Below are positions 1 through 35,100 of a stretch of 64,000 nt of DNA, in pieces (position 1 is the first letter of the stretch; every line of letters starts with the position of its first letter). The position numbers and the translations under genes were made by a program. The notes beneath the pieces were generated by a model. It was not told the DNA's origin, ran no database searches, and was given only the letters and a program-made list of their open reading frames with translations. Source of the DNA: Oegoconia quadripuncta (Eukaryota > Arthropoda > Insecta > Lepidoptera > Autostichidae). The DNA is taken from NCBI GenBank assembly GCA_949316235.1, contig OX438741.1, positions 25,487,324 through 25,551,323 on the forward strand, read 5' to 3'.

Positions 1-927
1 TTGGACGCTGAGGTATTTTTCACAGATGCATCGAAATCTACTGTATCGTCAGTACTTACTGACGAAGATGGTCCCTTGCAACGAGTCGTCTCATCGAATG
101 TTGACGAATGTGTAGGTGCAGCTTTCTTACATCATAATGCAGGTTATTTCAAACTTTTTAAATATTCTCCTAGTACTTCCAGTTACTCAGGTGAATGCAT
201 GGGTATCCTCGAATGTTTAAAATACATTTTATCAAAAAGTTTTAAAAGATCAATCATTTTTACAGATTCACTTAGTTGCCTGCAGTCTTTGCTCTCAAAC
301 CCTTTTAATAAGAATTCCTTTTATCCGTTATCCTTGGAGATTAAAAGCATTTTGTTGCAATGTTCGAACAACAATCTAGACATTACTCTGGCATGGATCC
401 CTAGTCATGTGGGAATCCAAGGTAACGAAGCTGTTGATAAATTGGCTAAACTAGCTGCTCTTCAAGGTGTTTACAATAAATCGGTTTACAGCCAAGATTT
501 GTCTAGTGTTCCTCGCTCATTACTCGAGGAACATTGGAATAAAGACTGGTCCAATTCAACAAAAGCCAAATTTTATCGCCAATCTCAACCTTGTGTGTCT
601 TTGCGTCCATGGTTCTCTAAATTAAAAATCGACAAAAAGTTCTCTTCCACTATTTCCCGTTTGAGATTTGGTCATTGTTGTTCTCCATCTCACTTGGCTA
701 AACTTAGGGTTCGTGACTCATCAATTTGCGAGTGTGGTTTGGAAGATGGGAACATTATCCATATTTTATTTGACTGTCCTTTATATCAGTCATTGCCGTT
801 TTATAATTTATTGGTGTTTTATAAAGCGCCTCTCCCTGTTAACTTGTCCTCTATTTTGTCACTGACCAATAAAATATATGTAAAATGTATGCTAAAATAT
901 TTATCTCATCATAAAATTCTTCTATAG
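1..927 (+). mobile_element. LINE (non-LTR retrotransposon) ORF2 3' part: RNase H domain and C-terminal zinc-knuckle region
   Basis: The open frame runs in from the window edge and stops at 925-927, so the 5' part (endonuclease, reverse transcriptase) is outside the window or lost. It reads as an RNase H domain: TDAS with Asp at residue 9, Glu at 65 (YSGECMG), Asp at 89 (FTDSLSC) and Asp at 146 in IPSHVGIQGNEAVDKLAK, which gives the D-E-D-D set. A C-terminal Cys/His region follows (CECGLEDGNIIHILFDC, about residues 241-257). RNase H downstream of the reverse transcriptase is typical of the I, R1, LOA and some Jockey clades; the clade is not settled here. The frame is intact to its stop, so the copy is fairly young. 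A diverged relative lies at 25071-25310. Confidence 0.85.
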
Positions 928-1200
928 CTTTTTATTTATATATATTTTTTAACTTTTGGTATTATATTTATATCATCTACATATTATGTATATTATTAAT
1001 TTGTATCGGGGCAATTTTTCACTCGAAACTGGCAGTAATGTCCCTCGACAGTGAGGTTGACTGGTTGCCATCCTCAAAAATAAGAAGAAGATATCGGTGT
1101 TTCCGTCGTTTGTATGTAGCATAATTATTGATAAATTAAAGAAATTTCCTGTAATAGTTAATTTCAAAGCAGATTTAGGTAGTGATATTTTCAAGAGGAT
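928..1200. other. 5' flank and probable 5'UTR of the coronin gene
   Basis: AT-rich LINE 3'UTR remnants run to about 1010. From about 1020 the sequence is less AT-rich and probably holds the coronin promoter and 5'UTR. I see no clear TATA box or initiator, so no start site is assigned. Confidence 0.35.
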
Positions 1201-22509
<21,309 letters not shown>

Positions 22510-24860
22510 ACATACTTGTACGCCTACTAGGGCTTGCGCTCAGTTATAAAATCGCCGACTGAAGTTCGCAAATTGCCATAATAACGTGGCTAATATCGCC
22601 TGTGCAAATGCACAATGCTTGCATATTATTGCTCGCGTGGTAAACGCGGCCTTATTATTATTTCAACATATTTTGAAATTGAGGCCAAAAGTGATCTTTC
22701 TAGTTTTGTCTAGCTATTTTTAGTGTTTTTACGCATGGTGCTGCTATGCTATTTAATCTTGTTATTGTAATGGCATGCAATGGTTATAATGTGAACAGTA
22801 TTGACGAGTGAAAATATACCCAGGGTTTTAGTTTATGAAAATATTGTTACAAAGAGAGACTACAACGTGCTCGCGCAAAAAATCGACAAAATTATGAATG
22901 GTATAGTTTTACAGACGCACAATAGAATCGCATACCTCTTCGTAGGATTCGATTCAAATGAAATCTGTACGGTTAAGTTTGCAAACCAGTTTCTTAAAAA
23001 TAGTTACCTTTTGTTTTTGGGCGCGACTATAACGCGTCTATAATATTTCAATAGTACTTGACACCTTAAAATTTTACTCCAAAATGTATCCGTTAAAGAT
23101 AATAAACGAAAAATGTTTCCAAGTCATAACTTCGTCACTAAAGGCATATAATGTTTGTGTAGAGTCAAATAGAAATTTTAAGAAAATAGTTATGGGGACA
23201 AAAAGAAAAGAAATTGTAGCAATTTTTTCGTCAGTCAGCCTGACATTCAATGCTTGCTTAAAGCACGCCACCACACCTGATTTTCAGCTTTCCACGTCCA
23301 GTCAATCAAGTCATCGCCCCAGCAGAGGATGACCCACTAAACTCATATACTAATATAAAAACAATAAAACCTTATTGGACCAATTGGTAATATTATCATA
23401 CTTTTATTTATTTGTATAGTTACAAGGTTAATATTGATCAGGAGACATTTTTCGTTTGCAACTTGTATTTGTTGATATAAATACAGAGTTAAAAATGCCT
23501 TTAAGTCTTGTTTGACAGAATATATTCTAAAGAAATATTATTATTGCATTGTCGCGTATTAATCGTGCACAATATTATAAAAACGCTTTGTACGACGAAT
23601 CATTACCCTTTCAAACGTGTGCTAAAATGATTGTAATGGTATTTTATATTTGTAGTTTTTTGTCATTCCGACAAGACTTTGATCTTTACTTTACTTCTAC
23701 AGGTATATGTGCTCATTAGATTGCAATTGCATATTCAACACGAATTAATTGTTTGCAATAAGATTTTGTGTTACCATAATATGTGTGTTTTACATAATTA
23801 TGTCTGCAAAGATAATATTGGGATCAAAATTTCATTCCAACATTTTGATGTTTATTTGGAAAAGTTTAGGTATTCTATTTCTTATAAATATTATTCTAAG
23901 ACTTCTCAATATTTTAGGCCTAGTGTGTAGTTTGAGAATCGTAATTTAATAATATGGCCTCTAGCTATTTAGCAAGCTTGTGATAAATCCATGACAGTTA
24001 ATGAAATGGTCACATTTTTAATGTATATTATTTGAAAACTGTATGACAAACTATGTGCAATGAAAATCAGGGTTGTTATGGTTTAATATGGGTTTTTAGA
24101 ATTGTTACATTTCAATTTTTCTATTTTGATGACAGCACCTTTTTAATAGTGCACTCAAAATATTTTCCAATTTATGAGTTGACATCTTGTTAGTGATTGT
24201 TTTTAATAGTCTGATTTACACGATATAGTGTTACCTGTTATTTTGTGTTTTGTATGAATTTTGTACCTATTATACTAGTTTTGTAGTATATATTTTATAC
24301 TTAAGTTCTAATTCCAGTTGCAGCATTTACTTTCAAGGTGGAAAGTGTAATAATAATAACTATCGATTACGTAAATCATGAAAATTGAGAAATTTACATT
24401 TCGGAAGAAAGCTGTACAAAAAGGTTACCTGATCTTTTTATGTACATAATTTAATGAATGAAACTTAGTTTTGCTAGTATCATAGTAAATAAGGGCTAGC
24501 TAGACGCTCCAAATAATTTCGTAATTTGAAATGTTACATACTAGTGCTTTACTTTGTAGTGGGAATATTTTCCTTGAAAAACACTGATAATGTTATTACT
24601 TAGTGTGATCTTAAATCGCCCATGAGAACTGCACATTGAAACTATCTAACGTAGAATACTAGTAACGATATTTTACATTCCATTTTCTTACAGTATAAAG
24701 GCAAAGTAAATGATTAGTGGTAAGTGAAAATGAAAGTATTATTGTGCATTAGCTGGATATAAGATTATGTGGCTAAGTCGATGTTAATATTTATTGTGTA
24801 TTTTTATATCAAGCTTGTGTAGCACAAATTTTCAATAAATGTTTGAACAGTACTTGTTTT
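22510..24860 (+). other. Probable long 3'UTR of coronin
   Basis: About 2.3 kb of AT-rich DNA follows the stop codon with almost none of the repeats that crowd the rest of the window. An AATAAA at 23363-23368 and one at 24834-24839 are possible ends. A small frame at 22801-23043 has no recognised family and is most likely chance. Confidence 0.5.
24834..24839 (+). terminator. Poly(A) signal AATAAA, likely coronin distal end
   Basis: AATAAA is followed about 15 bp later by a GT-rich and T-rich stretch (cttgtttttttttttc), the usual cleavage-site context. AATAAA at 23363-23368 is an alternative proximal site. Confidence 0.45.
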
Positions 24861-25070
24861 TTTTTTTCATAATTTCAATTACAAATTCAAAGTCCTATGC
24901 AAGTTTACAGTTGCGACTCGAACCGAAACCGTAAGTAGTTGGTCGTGCTAGTAGTGAAAAGTGTCTGTCAATAACAGACACCCAGGTAAATAACCATAAC
25001 TTCAAATAATTTTTATAATACTTACTGTCTTTATGACATCGCGACAAAGCTAAACTCCTAAAATAATTAT

Positions 25071-25310
25071 ATTGTTCGCCTGCGGCTGGGTCACGTCTGC
25101 TCTCCAGTTTTCCTTGCCAAAATACGCATCCGCGATCATTCTATATGCGAGTGTGGACTAAGAAGGGACTCTCGATATAGAATGATTTTCTCCCCAAAAA
25201 TATTGCCCCGCCCCATAAATGTTAACTACTTATTATGTCAAGTTCACTCTCGTCTTGTATATGTTCTAGCTAAATTTATAAAAGTTAACAACATTATATT
25301 ATAATTTATC
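25071..25310 (+). mobile_element. LINE C-terminal fragment related to the copy at 1-927
   Basis: Plus-strand translation gives IVRLRLGHVCSPVFLAKIRI then RDHSICECGL, which parallels SRLRFGHCCSPSHLAKLRV and RDSSICECGL in the 1-927 copy. A later frame is broken. Confidence 0.65.
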
Positions 25311-28279
25311 TATCATGTCTACTTCTTTGAGTTTATCGTCTATTATCTTAATCATGTGTTGAGGTGGTGGTTATATGTGTTGTTCTGTTTGTCCTTGCTC
25401 CAGCTACACAAACTAGAGAAGCTTAACTTACCGCACAATCGTCAACTTTAGCATTGTGAACTTCAACCCTGACATTGGCAGAATCATCACGCACAACGAT
25501 GCAGCCATAACACTAAATTGGAATTGGAATGATATTGTTATATGAAGAAATAGGGCTGCCATTATGTTTAACATCCACAGAAACAGTTGTTGGTTCCTAG
25601 ATCGGTATAATCTAAAAATGACAAGAGCAATTACAAATATTTGTAAAGAGCACCAAGTCGTGAGTGTTCGGATATTAAGGTAACCATAATAATAACTTCC
25701 TTGTAATTTTAACCGAAAAATAAGTTTTTTTGTACAACTTTATTTAATGTTTCTTTTCCCGTATATCTTCTGGTTTTTAAAAATAGGGTTGGGTTGGAAA
25801 TTAGCAATAATCTTGATAAAAATTCCGATCAATTCTATCAAAATTTTATTAAAAATATAAAATTAGAAGGGAGGACGGTATATTCATATACACACATTTA
25901 CATAATTCACAACACACACTCACACATTTTATGAGGTTTTAACACGGAGTGCAATAGAGTTATTTGTTCTAAAGTTTTCTACAATTTTCAGTTGTTTCTT
26001 TTAAAAATTAGGCCTTTAAAACTGATTTAACCTTAACTGTGATAACATCTTTTAGTTTTTCGTATTCAGGTGTAAAAGTTGTGGAAAACATAGTTTTATT
26101 TAACCAATTATGAGAACAACAAAAATGTGACTAATGTGATAATTTTCCAGTTTCACCTCTTGTTTGAAATATCCCAACTGTCAATTTTGTATGTCTTATG
26201 TTTAAGTAAATTCCCTAAAAAAACAATTTTAAAGCCAGATATCCTAAGAATAAAGTCAATGCTGATATGCTAAGTCCAGTTGCAGAATTGCATCCCTCTG
26301 TGCTGCATGTATATATGCATGTCCTGTACTCTAGCTTATCACCTGGTTGCTGCACATAATTGCAGTAATTACCTAAATCCAAGGATGAACAGAACCTCTT
26401 TGTGCTTATGCCACCTGAAAATCAAAAATTTGTTTAATGGAGAAATAATGTACACAGTATTACAATATACTTTCATAAAACGGTGGTGAATCTATGAATA
26501 GGTAATATTAATAATATGTCTGTGCATACGATTAAGCCTTGTTAAACCAGGTGCAGCATAGCACGGCATGTATTATATTTTATGGGTGAGACACCAGTAA
26601 TGCTACAAGTCAACCATATGTAAAGTCATGCTGTTGTGGTGCATCTAGTTTGCCCCAGGCTTTAAGAAATTATAGATAAAACATGCTATCATGCAATATT
26701 AACTCACCAGCATTAGATTCCAAGTTATTTGTTAATCAACTGAACCATACCTTGACGGAATTGTGCTGAAAAACTTAACAGATGCTTGGTGCATGAAGTA
26801 AAAAGATAAAACTAATTCTGTTAGGATTGCTTAGCAATTTTTGATTATTAGGCACATACACATATTCAGGCCGGCAGCATAGTTTGGTTCTGTTGTTAAT
26901 AGACACGGCCAAGCAGCCAAAATTTATACAAGATTAATGCTGTCCGCATGCCAAATTATACTGGCCTGAACATTGTATGGCACTCCCAATTGTGCTTCAT
27001 GGGTGGCAACAGCAGAAAGTATTACAGTGAAATTTTTAAACTCCTTGTGGAAGAACATTGTTAATATAAACCTGTTTGTTTAATGCAGTATTGGGCATTG
27101 TATACATGCTCACACGGCAAGGGTTTTAGGACCCCACCATCTAGTTTCATCAATCCATCACCACACTCCATGGTAGCAGATGAGTTGCACTGATAGCAGT
27201 CTATTGTTATACCTAAGTTTGTTATTATATTAGTAAGTAGGTACTATTAGTTAAAACTAGCCATAATGAATAGAAAAAGAAAAAAGGTATTAAAAAAATC
27301 ATAATGAAAAAAAATAAGCATATACCTAGAAAGCAAACTTAAAATATGGAATAAAATGACATAGAAGGTCGTATGTTAGGTATATGTTTTGGGCTTAGGA
27401 TATGAAGATGTTAGGTCCCATTACAGTTGGGGTAAGTTTAAACATGTATTGGTGGTACAGTATCTAATTAACAAATTTGTGTCTGATGGTCGTTCAGGAA
27501 ATTAAACAACACCTTTATCAAAACCTTTGGTCACGGTGTAGTCTTAGGAGAGGTTTACATATAAATTTATAGGTAATATAACTTGTTTATAGTTTATTGA
27601 ACCGTGGACTCTTTGTCCATAGGGGACAAACTGAGAAATCCCATTATATGGAGGGTTACATTTCTTTATGTAATTTAATTTTAAGACAGTATGTATGTAC
27701 TAAACATTAGTTATAAAAAAAAATATAAAAATGGTACTAGAAAGAGAAAAAGTAAAGAAGAATACCCAGAAGCATTTTTGTTAGTAGTGTGGGTTATATA
27801 GTGGAATCCAGACTAATGTTAGTTCGACCATGACCTCTATATAGCAATTCTAAGACCTACACCTCACCTTCGAACCTCCCAACATGTTTTATACAATATT
27901 GGGCGTCATGAATGGTCGCGCAGTCGGTTGGTTCCAAATCAGTATCACTAGTTAAATACTCATTACACTGAAAGGGATTATCTGAGTCTGTGCCTGAACA
28001 CTGATAACAGCTTATTGAATTAACTAAAAACAAAACGCAAAGAATATCAAAACAAAACTTTAACGAAATAAAATAATTGTGGAACCGCCCTGATTATGCG
28101 AAGTACACTAACCTGTATTGAATGTTGTAAAGGAGATGAATAAACACAACATTAGTTTACTCGGATGTGTCATGGTTAGAAAAGTTGAGGAGATAATAAT
28201 TTTTAGTTTGTTTTTCTTAAAAAAAAGGCAAAACTAGAATGTTACTCACTCACACAAACAAAACAATATTTTTTAATGC
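25311..28279. other. Intergenic AT-rich DNA, no gene seen
   Basis: No open frame with family motifs and no clear splice structure. A weak inverted pair (ttcaggccggcagcatag at 26866; ccaaattatactggcctgaa at 26952) may be a degenerate MITE. The rest holds nothing I can name. Confidence 0.5.
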
Positions 28280-28988
28280 AGGGTTGCCAGAAATGTAGCG
28301 AAATGTTGCAAGTCGCCAAAACGTGTCATCAAGTAACCTAAAGTCGTCTTATTTTTACCCGACAGCCCCAAAAAGGAAGACAATTTTTTCGAGTGTATGT
28401 ATGTAGATTTTTATGTTACCTCGATTTAAACGGTTCGACCGATTTTAACGTGCAAGGTGTGGTTCGTTTCGTCTTGATCCCTATTAGGACACATTTTATG
28501 ATAAAAAATCCAACATGGCGCCTACAAAATATGCTGTCGGGTTTTTTGGTTTTTAAATACTTATATTATAGTTATTGTTGAAATGTTCTATAAAAAGATC
28601 ATACATTTTTGATATTACAATAAATATAGTTCATAATTAGCGTTTACTCGATTTTACATATTGTATGAATTCAAATCGACAAAATGTCTTGTCTTTAAAA
28701 TCAACAAATTTTAAAACGTCGAAAACTCAGTATAATCGCAAGTACCTATATAGCCATAAAATATGAACAATATTCCGAAGCAAGCGCATCCGATCAGAAA
28801 TTACCAACTGATTTAGATTTACGTTATCTTGTTTTACCCGTTACTTTTTCGATATTACGAAGTATCTTAAAATCGTCAAAAATTATTTAACTTGTTATAG
28901 TCTAAATAGGGCGCACTATATAGTCGCCGAGCATTTCTATTAAATATATATAACCAAAAAAGCGACAAGCGCTAATCTGACAACCCTT
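28280..28988. mobile_element. Possible MITE with nested repeat
   Basis: agggttgccagaaatgtagc at 28280 and the inverted gcgctaatctgacaaccctt at 28969-28988 pair over about 20 bp with mismatches. A second repeat (acccgacagccccaaaaagg, 28357 on) sits inside and is shared with 34330-34440. Confidence 0.45.
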
Positions 28989-29534
28989 GATCAAAGCGCC
29001 CTCTGAGTACTTTGCTTTGATGTTGATGCTTAACCTTTGAAAACCCGCTGGCACCCCCTGGTGCCAGTTTACCTTGTGAATTGAATCATTGTGCAGTACC
29101 TATATAGCGCCGACTTTGAAAAATATTTTTTCATAGAGTAGAAATTAATATAATAATAAATAAGACAGTGAACATAGAAAATAACTATTGAGAGATTCGA
29201 GCGATTCAATATAATTATTATATTTTATTCAGTGAAGTCGTTTTTTTTGTTAAGAAGTTTTTATTTTTCACTTTTTAATAATATTAGCGTGCTTGCCAAT
29301 TTCCTTGATCATTTCTGTGCGACCCTTCACGTTTTTACAGCTTAGGTGTGCGGGGTATAGGTAGCAGCTCGAACTGATGATTTTCAATTTGTCATATTTA
29401 TTGGTAATCACACCGACCTTCTCTACACTTTTTCCATACAAACCCAAACTGCAAACTATACAATCGCTAATATGACGCTATTCTGCTGTTTACCATGATT
29501 GAAACAAAAAATCCTCTTTAAACATGCATGACTC

Positions 29535-29640
29535 TCGAATAAATGTTCGTATTCATCACACAAATATTTGCCCCAAACGAAATTCGAACCCGCAACCGTT
29601 GGTTTCGCTGTCAGGGTCACTATCGACTACTCCTATCGGT
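29535..29640 (-). repeat. SINE head fragment, first family
   Basis: The complement reads ccgataggagtagtcgatag, then cggttgcgggttcgaatttc, then the aaatgttc body. About 100 bp is kept. Confidence 0.6.
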
Positions 29641-31261
29641 TTTCAAGTTCCTTTCGCTTCTCATACGACACTGGAAGAGGCGGGTTGTTAAAATTTTTAC
29701 GTGCTGGAAACCACAAGGCAAGGTACCTATTCTTTTTAATTTCGAAATAATTTTTATCACCTAACTAAATAATATTAATATGCAAAAAGAATCACGAGAA
29801 TGAACCGCCAAATCTCGGAGATATCGGTTATATAGGTACATACAAAAAAAAACAAACGGCCGAATTGTGAACCTCCCCTTTTCTGAAGTCTGTTAATAAA
29901 TGCTTTTGCGCAATACACCTTGTTCGCATACAAAAAGAATAGAAAATTTCTGTGAGAAATTTTACATTTTATTAAAAAAACGTTAGGTAGGTAAGTAGGT
30001 GGGTAAAGGGGTTATAGCTATCGCGAACAGAAGATTTTCCATTGGTAAACTTTTGTTTCCTAAAAAAAGTTAAACTACTACTTTTTCACGTTGTCAGTAC
30101 AGCTGATCGGTCACTTTTGTATGTTGAGTCGATATTTTATTTTGAAATTATAGTTGTATATCATAGAAATGTGTTCTCCTCGTGATATCTAAGGATTTAG
30201 TATTAGTAGGACTTTCGGACTAACCTTGTATTACAATATCCAATCCATGCTGTCGGGGTTTTTCTAAATAGTACTTAGGTAGATATAATTTTATTGTTAC
30301 CTACTAGTTTGACTTGTTTTAAAAGTTGACCACTGGAGCTTTACTTGAGCCAAGATAACATAACAAGATAACAGCAATTGCAAAGACTTCGAAACGTCGA
30401 GACCTAGGCCCGTATTCATAAACCATTCTCAAGATTGAGAACAGTTTTGGGATCGGTCTCAAGTAAACGTGTTGACGTAGTAGGTGAAAACAAGAAGGTG
30501 TAGGTGAGGCTCCGACAGCCAGCTGAACTGCGCATTATGGAATGTTTATGCCCAGTACCAGACCAGACTGATGTAGACAGATGATGATGGATATATAATA
30601 TATTTAGATGTAGGTAATAACAATAAAACTTCTATTGCGTATGGTTATGTGTCCCGGAACGAAAAGTGTTAATTAAGACCTCGGTTGTAGGTACTATGAC
30701 GTGTAATTCCAAAAATATATTTTTTAAAGTAAGCAATTGAATAGAATAGAAATCGTATATTTGACACACTGAACAACACATTAAACACTTAGGTACAAAA
30801 GCAGAAAAAATAACGATAAATATGAAGTATTAATTACATTTCAGATACTGTTGAGTATTTAAACTGTAGATCGAACACTTAAACTTCAAACTTTCATTTT
30901 ATTTCAACGTAAGATACGTGATATCATTTGTTGAATGTCAATTTAAATCTATTGGAAATAAAAATTTCTCGGTCAGGCAGTATGTCCAAGTTTTTCCCTT
31001 CGGAAAGGGAAATCATCTGTGGGAAAAGAAGCGGCCCAAGAAACCCATAGGATCATTTTTCTTTTCTTTTTTTTATATATATAAATGTATGCAACTAATA
31101 CAATTTTATAATTTTTGGGAGCTGGGCGAAGTATACCAAGCGTGTCATTCAGGTAGTCACTAATTTTGTGATAAGTAACCTTTTTTGGTTAATGTTGTTT
31201 TGACATGGTTTTTAAATGGATTTTCATTTAGATTATTCTAGACATATTCTCAGGTATAAGG
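29641..31261. other. Intergenic DNA, repeats only
   Basis: Contains a lone MITE end ggcccgtattcataaaccat at 30407 (see 61425-61571). No gene was recognised; frames here are short and lack motifs. Confidence 0.5.
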
Positions 31262-31585
31262 TTATAAAAGCGTATACATACAGTGTCCTATAAATGATGT
31301 ATTAACTTTGCTCAGTCTCAACATAAATCTCTCAGCAGAAATATTTTTTCGAACGTACATAATATTCTCGTAAATAAATTGTGAAGGAACAGTTAAAATA
31401 TGAATTTCTTTGAACCTGTCCCGAAGAGAGTCATATCGAGGCAGATTATATATTGGGCGGAATGCCCTCTTTTGCAAAATAAAAATATTTTCAGTAACAG
31501 CTGCTCGTCCCCAAAGCAAAATACCGTATGACATGATACTGTGGAAGTGCGAAGACTTAATTTTGCCAGTGAGATTCGATCTCAA
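31262..31585 (-). mobile_element. LINE reverse transcriptase C-terminal fragment
   Basis: The minus-strand frame has HSIMSYGILLWGRAA, FILQKRAFRPIYNL and DRFKEIHILTVPSQFIYEN, the region after the polymerase core in Jockey/CR1-like LINEs, in the same order as in the 39177-40285 copy. It is 5' truncated. Confidence 0.8.
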
Positions 31586-31881
31586 TTACAAGATCGCTTC
31601 ATCAATACGGCCCTTATAGCTTTTAGAATCTGTGTCGCAGTGGAGTCAAAAAGGTCTCCTCTCAGCATGAGTTGCAGTTGTTCTACGAACCTCGCGTGAT
31701 CAACACTATCGTGTAAAATAAAAATTAATAAAATTTGGGGGGAAATTAGTGCTTACAATATAATATACTTGTTAAAAATTATTATAGCCTATCTATGTAG
31801 TCAACGACCATGGAAACGTTATACATTCATTATGCAAACTTATTCGTAGGAAATCAGAGAATTCGAAGCTTGTTTTTTGAA

Positions 31882-31914
31882 TATAAACGTCTTGTATCGT
31901 AAGCTGTCAGTTAA
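31882..31914 (+). promoter_or_regulatory. Candidate core promoter of tyrosine aminotransferase (TATA and Inr)
   Basis: TATAAA at 31882-31887 lies 27 bp before the A of an arthropod initiator TCAGTT (31907-31912). The ATG at 32011 would then follow a 102-nt 5'UTR. The spacing is slightly shorter than the usual 28-32 bp. Confidence 0.4.
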
Positions 31915-32010
31915 TCTCAAAGTATTCGTTGCAGGCAGCACTACATAGCTATTCCGTACCACTGTGGAAAGTGTCGTCTTTCTATTTTATTAGCTTTGCT
32001 TGTAAATTCT

Positions 32011-32149
32011 ATGAAATCCAGGAGAGAGCGAGAATGGGAGGTACGACCCTCTCAACTCTCTATAAAAACAAACAATTTAATCCGGAACGTAATTGAATGT
32101 CTTCGTGTTAAGCCCAATCCAGAAATGGAATACATAACTCTATCTGTCG
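32011..32149 (+). CDS. Tat: First coding exon of tyrosine aminotransferase
   Basis: ATG 32011 gives [20 protein letters not shown] and ends LSVG with the donor GTAAGT at 32150. The split Gly codon (G|GT) is completed by exon 2. The WxVRPS block matches the start of the conserved TAT region; vertebrate enzymes have about 40 more N-terminal residues, which insects may lack or encode upstream. Confidence 0.85.
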
Positions 32150-35100
32150 GTAAGTGCAATCTCTATGTTCATAATTTTAATTAATAATTTTGATTCCGTA
32201 GTACAGTCAGCTTCATAATTAATCATGGCTATTCTAGCTGTACCATCAACTGGGCGTTGACCGAATCGGAGGTCGCGGTTTCGATTGCCAGCGGGGTACA
32301 TGTTTAGTACTCTGTTTGGCTGGTGGTAGGGCATTTAAATGGCTGCCTTACCACCATCTTAACTAAGTCTGCCGCCAACCAGCAAAGTTAATAGCATTGT
32401 TGTGTTCCAATTGTTAGAGATAAGATAGCCAGTCCCCCAAATAAGATGGGGTTTCCGGGTCAGTACGCTTCCACCTTCGGCCTTATCTTCACTTAAAGAT
32501 GTGATTGTGGTGTGGTGTATAAAAAAACCGTAGTTATAAGGAATGATAGTCTAGAATGATACTATTTTAGAGATTTGCCGTTGGTATAGCTTGAATAGGC
32601 ATCCGTTACCATTAGTTATGTAAAAAAGTCCTGAATAGTAACTATGTCACAGATTACTAATAAGTTAAAACTATGTCACTTACTGTAGGTACCTATTTTT
32701 AAGGAGAATGATTGAACCCCCATTAATTGTCAAAATAACCGACTTCAAGGTTCTGTTTTTTATTTCCGACGTGCATCAGCAGATCTTCACCAAATTATAC
32801 ATGTGACCTAGCGGTTTTTTTATGCACAACGGGTTGGTACTTGACCTCAATCACACCTGATGTTAAGTGAAGATGAGGTCGAAGGTGGAAGCGTACTGAC
32901 TCGGAAACCCCAACACATTTGGGAGACTGGCTATCTTATCTCTGACAACCGGAACGCACAATGCTATTAATATTGTTGCTTGGCGGCAGATTTTGATAAG
33001 ATGGTGGTAGCTAGCCAGGCGGACATTTATGCCCTACCACCAACCAAACCGAGTACTTAACATGTACCCAGCTGGGAATCGAACCGGCGTCCTCCGAATC
33101 GTAAACCCAACGTTGTTTACATAGAGCCACGGAGGCGGTTATACCCTTTCAAATAAAAAATAATCAAGATATCGCGTAATAAACATCCAAAAAATATAGA
33201 ACCTCCTGCATTTTTTGATGTTGGTTAAAAATCATCATTTAATTCACTTAATTCTCACCCAAACGGTCTAGTATCCATAGTACAAGCTTTGCTTAGTTCG
33301 GGACGAGATGATTGGTTAAGTGCCCCAAATATTTATTATTATTTTATTTATGAGCTGATGATGATGACAACTACAAAACAATATAACACTTAAATGCCCT
33401 CAATAATTATATCTATCTTGATATTTAACATAACGACCGATTGGTGTACAAGTAGAATGGATAGTGACCCTGTCTGCTAAACGAACGGTTGCTGGTTCGA
33501 ATCCCGCGAGGGGTAAATGTTTGTGTGATGAATATAAACATTTATTCCCGAGTCATGGGATGTATGTATGCATGTATGTATGTTTATCCATTACCTAGTA
33601 TGCATAGTACAAGCTTTGCTTAGTTCGGGACTAGGTGATCGGTGTGAGAGTCCTAAATATTTATTATTTTATATATCTCTCTCTGTTTTGTACATCGTAT
33701 ATTATTTCCATTGAGCCATGTAGGTGATTAATAGCCTAGTAGATCTTAATACACTAGTACTACTAGGTATATATTGATATACTAGTCCATTTTAACCCCC
33801 GACGATTTCCTAGAAGTACACAGTTACGTAGTTATGATACGTGTCCCAGTTATGGAGGCAGGTGTGTTTGACCAGCACTATTATAATTTAAAGGCACAGA
33901 TTAAACTGGTTCGCGTATATTAAATATTTCCCATGTAAATTGACGAGGCGATTAAAGGCAAGGGCCTGGGAACATTGGGAAATAAAGACCTTTACACATA
34001 GCGACTTTTTAACGACATAAACGACCGGTCTACTTTTATACATAGTATTGAGAGGAAAACGTCAACATACACCTGGTAACACGTATGGCTGGCGATCGGT
34101 CAACATCGGCTACCTTCGTACAAGCTCACCAGTAGGTCGATGTTTGGATTCGGGACGTGACTTTCGCTCCAGTTGCCATAGTCTTCGCATATTTATTAGT
34201 TGAATAGTGTTCAAAGTATTTACCTAATATATTTCTATCCATACAATGTAGTATTTCGTTTCTGAGTAAGATCTCCCAACAGTATAAACTACTTGTATTC
34301 TGGTATTGTAAATCAATACAATTTTCCTATTTTTACCCGACTTCCCAACAAAGGAGGGTAATTTTTTTCGACTGTATATGTATGTAAAAATGTACGATCC
34401 TTTGGCGCATCCTGTAACCTGAACGGTTTAACCAATTTTTTTTTATGCACGACGGATTCGTACTTGACCTCAATCACACCTGATGTTAAGTGAAGATGAG
34501 GTCGATGGTCGAAGCGTACTGACCCGGAAACCCCAACACATTTGGGGGACTGGCTATCTTATCTCTGACAACCGGAACACAACAATGCTATTAACATTGC
34601 TGTTTGGCGGCAGATTTAGATAAGTTTGCGGCAGATTGGTGGTAGCTAGCCAGGCGAACATTTAAAATACCCTACCACCAACCAAACCGAGTACTTAAAC
34701 ATGTACCCCGCTGGGGATCGAACCCGCGACCTCCGAATCGTAAACCCAATATTTTTTACATTGAGCCACGGAGGCGATTTCGAAGTGCTTGGTGTTGTTA
34801 GATTCGTCTTTATGCCAGAAGCGTCATTTTATTAAAAAAAACTTACATGGCGTCCGAAAAATATAAAACATGCTGTTTTTGGTTCTTAAATACTTAAATA
34901 GTTTACCAGACTTTTCCAAGAAGTATCGTTAAGTAATTATATGGAACGGGCTGTGGAACGGGCTCGAGCGGTTGTAGCTCACGTAAACGGCAATGGTATG
35001 GAACGTGCTTACTACGCGGCAAGACTTATTCATAAAACCCACATAATAATATCCGCTTTCAGGAACACACAAGTCGCACAATTTCAAATTTGGAGCAGCT

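Noticed and set aside
22801..23043. 80-codon frame after the coronin stop
   Set aside because: TTG start, AT-rich, no known motif; most simply a chance frame in the 3'UTR.
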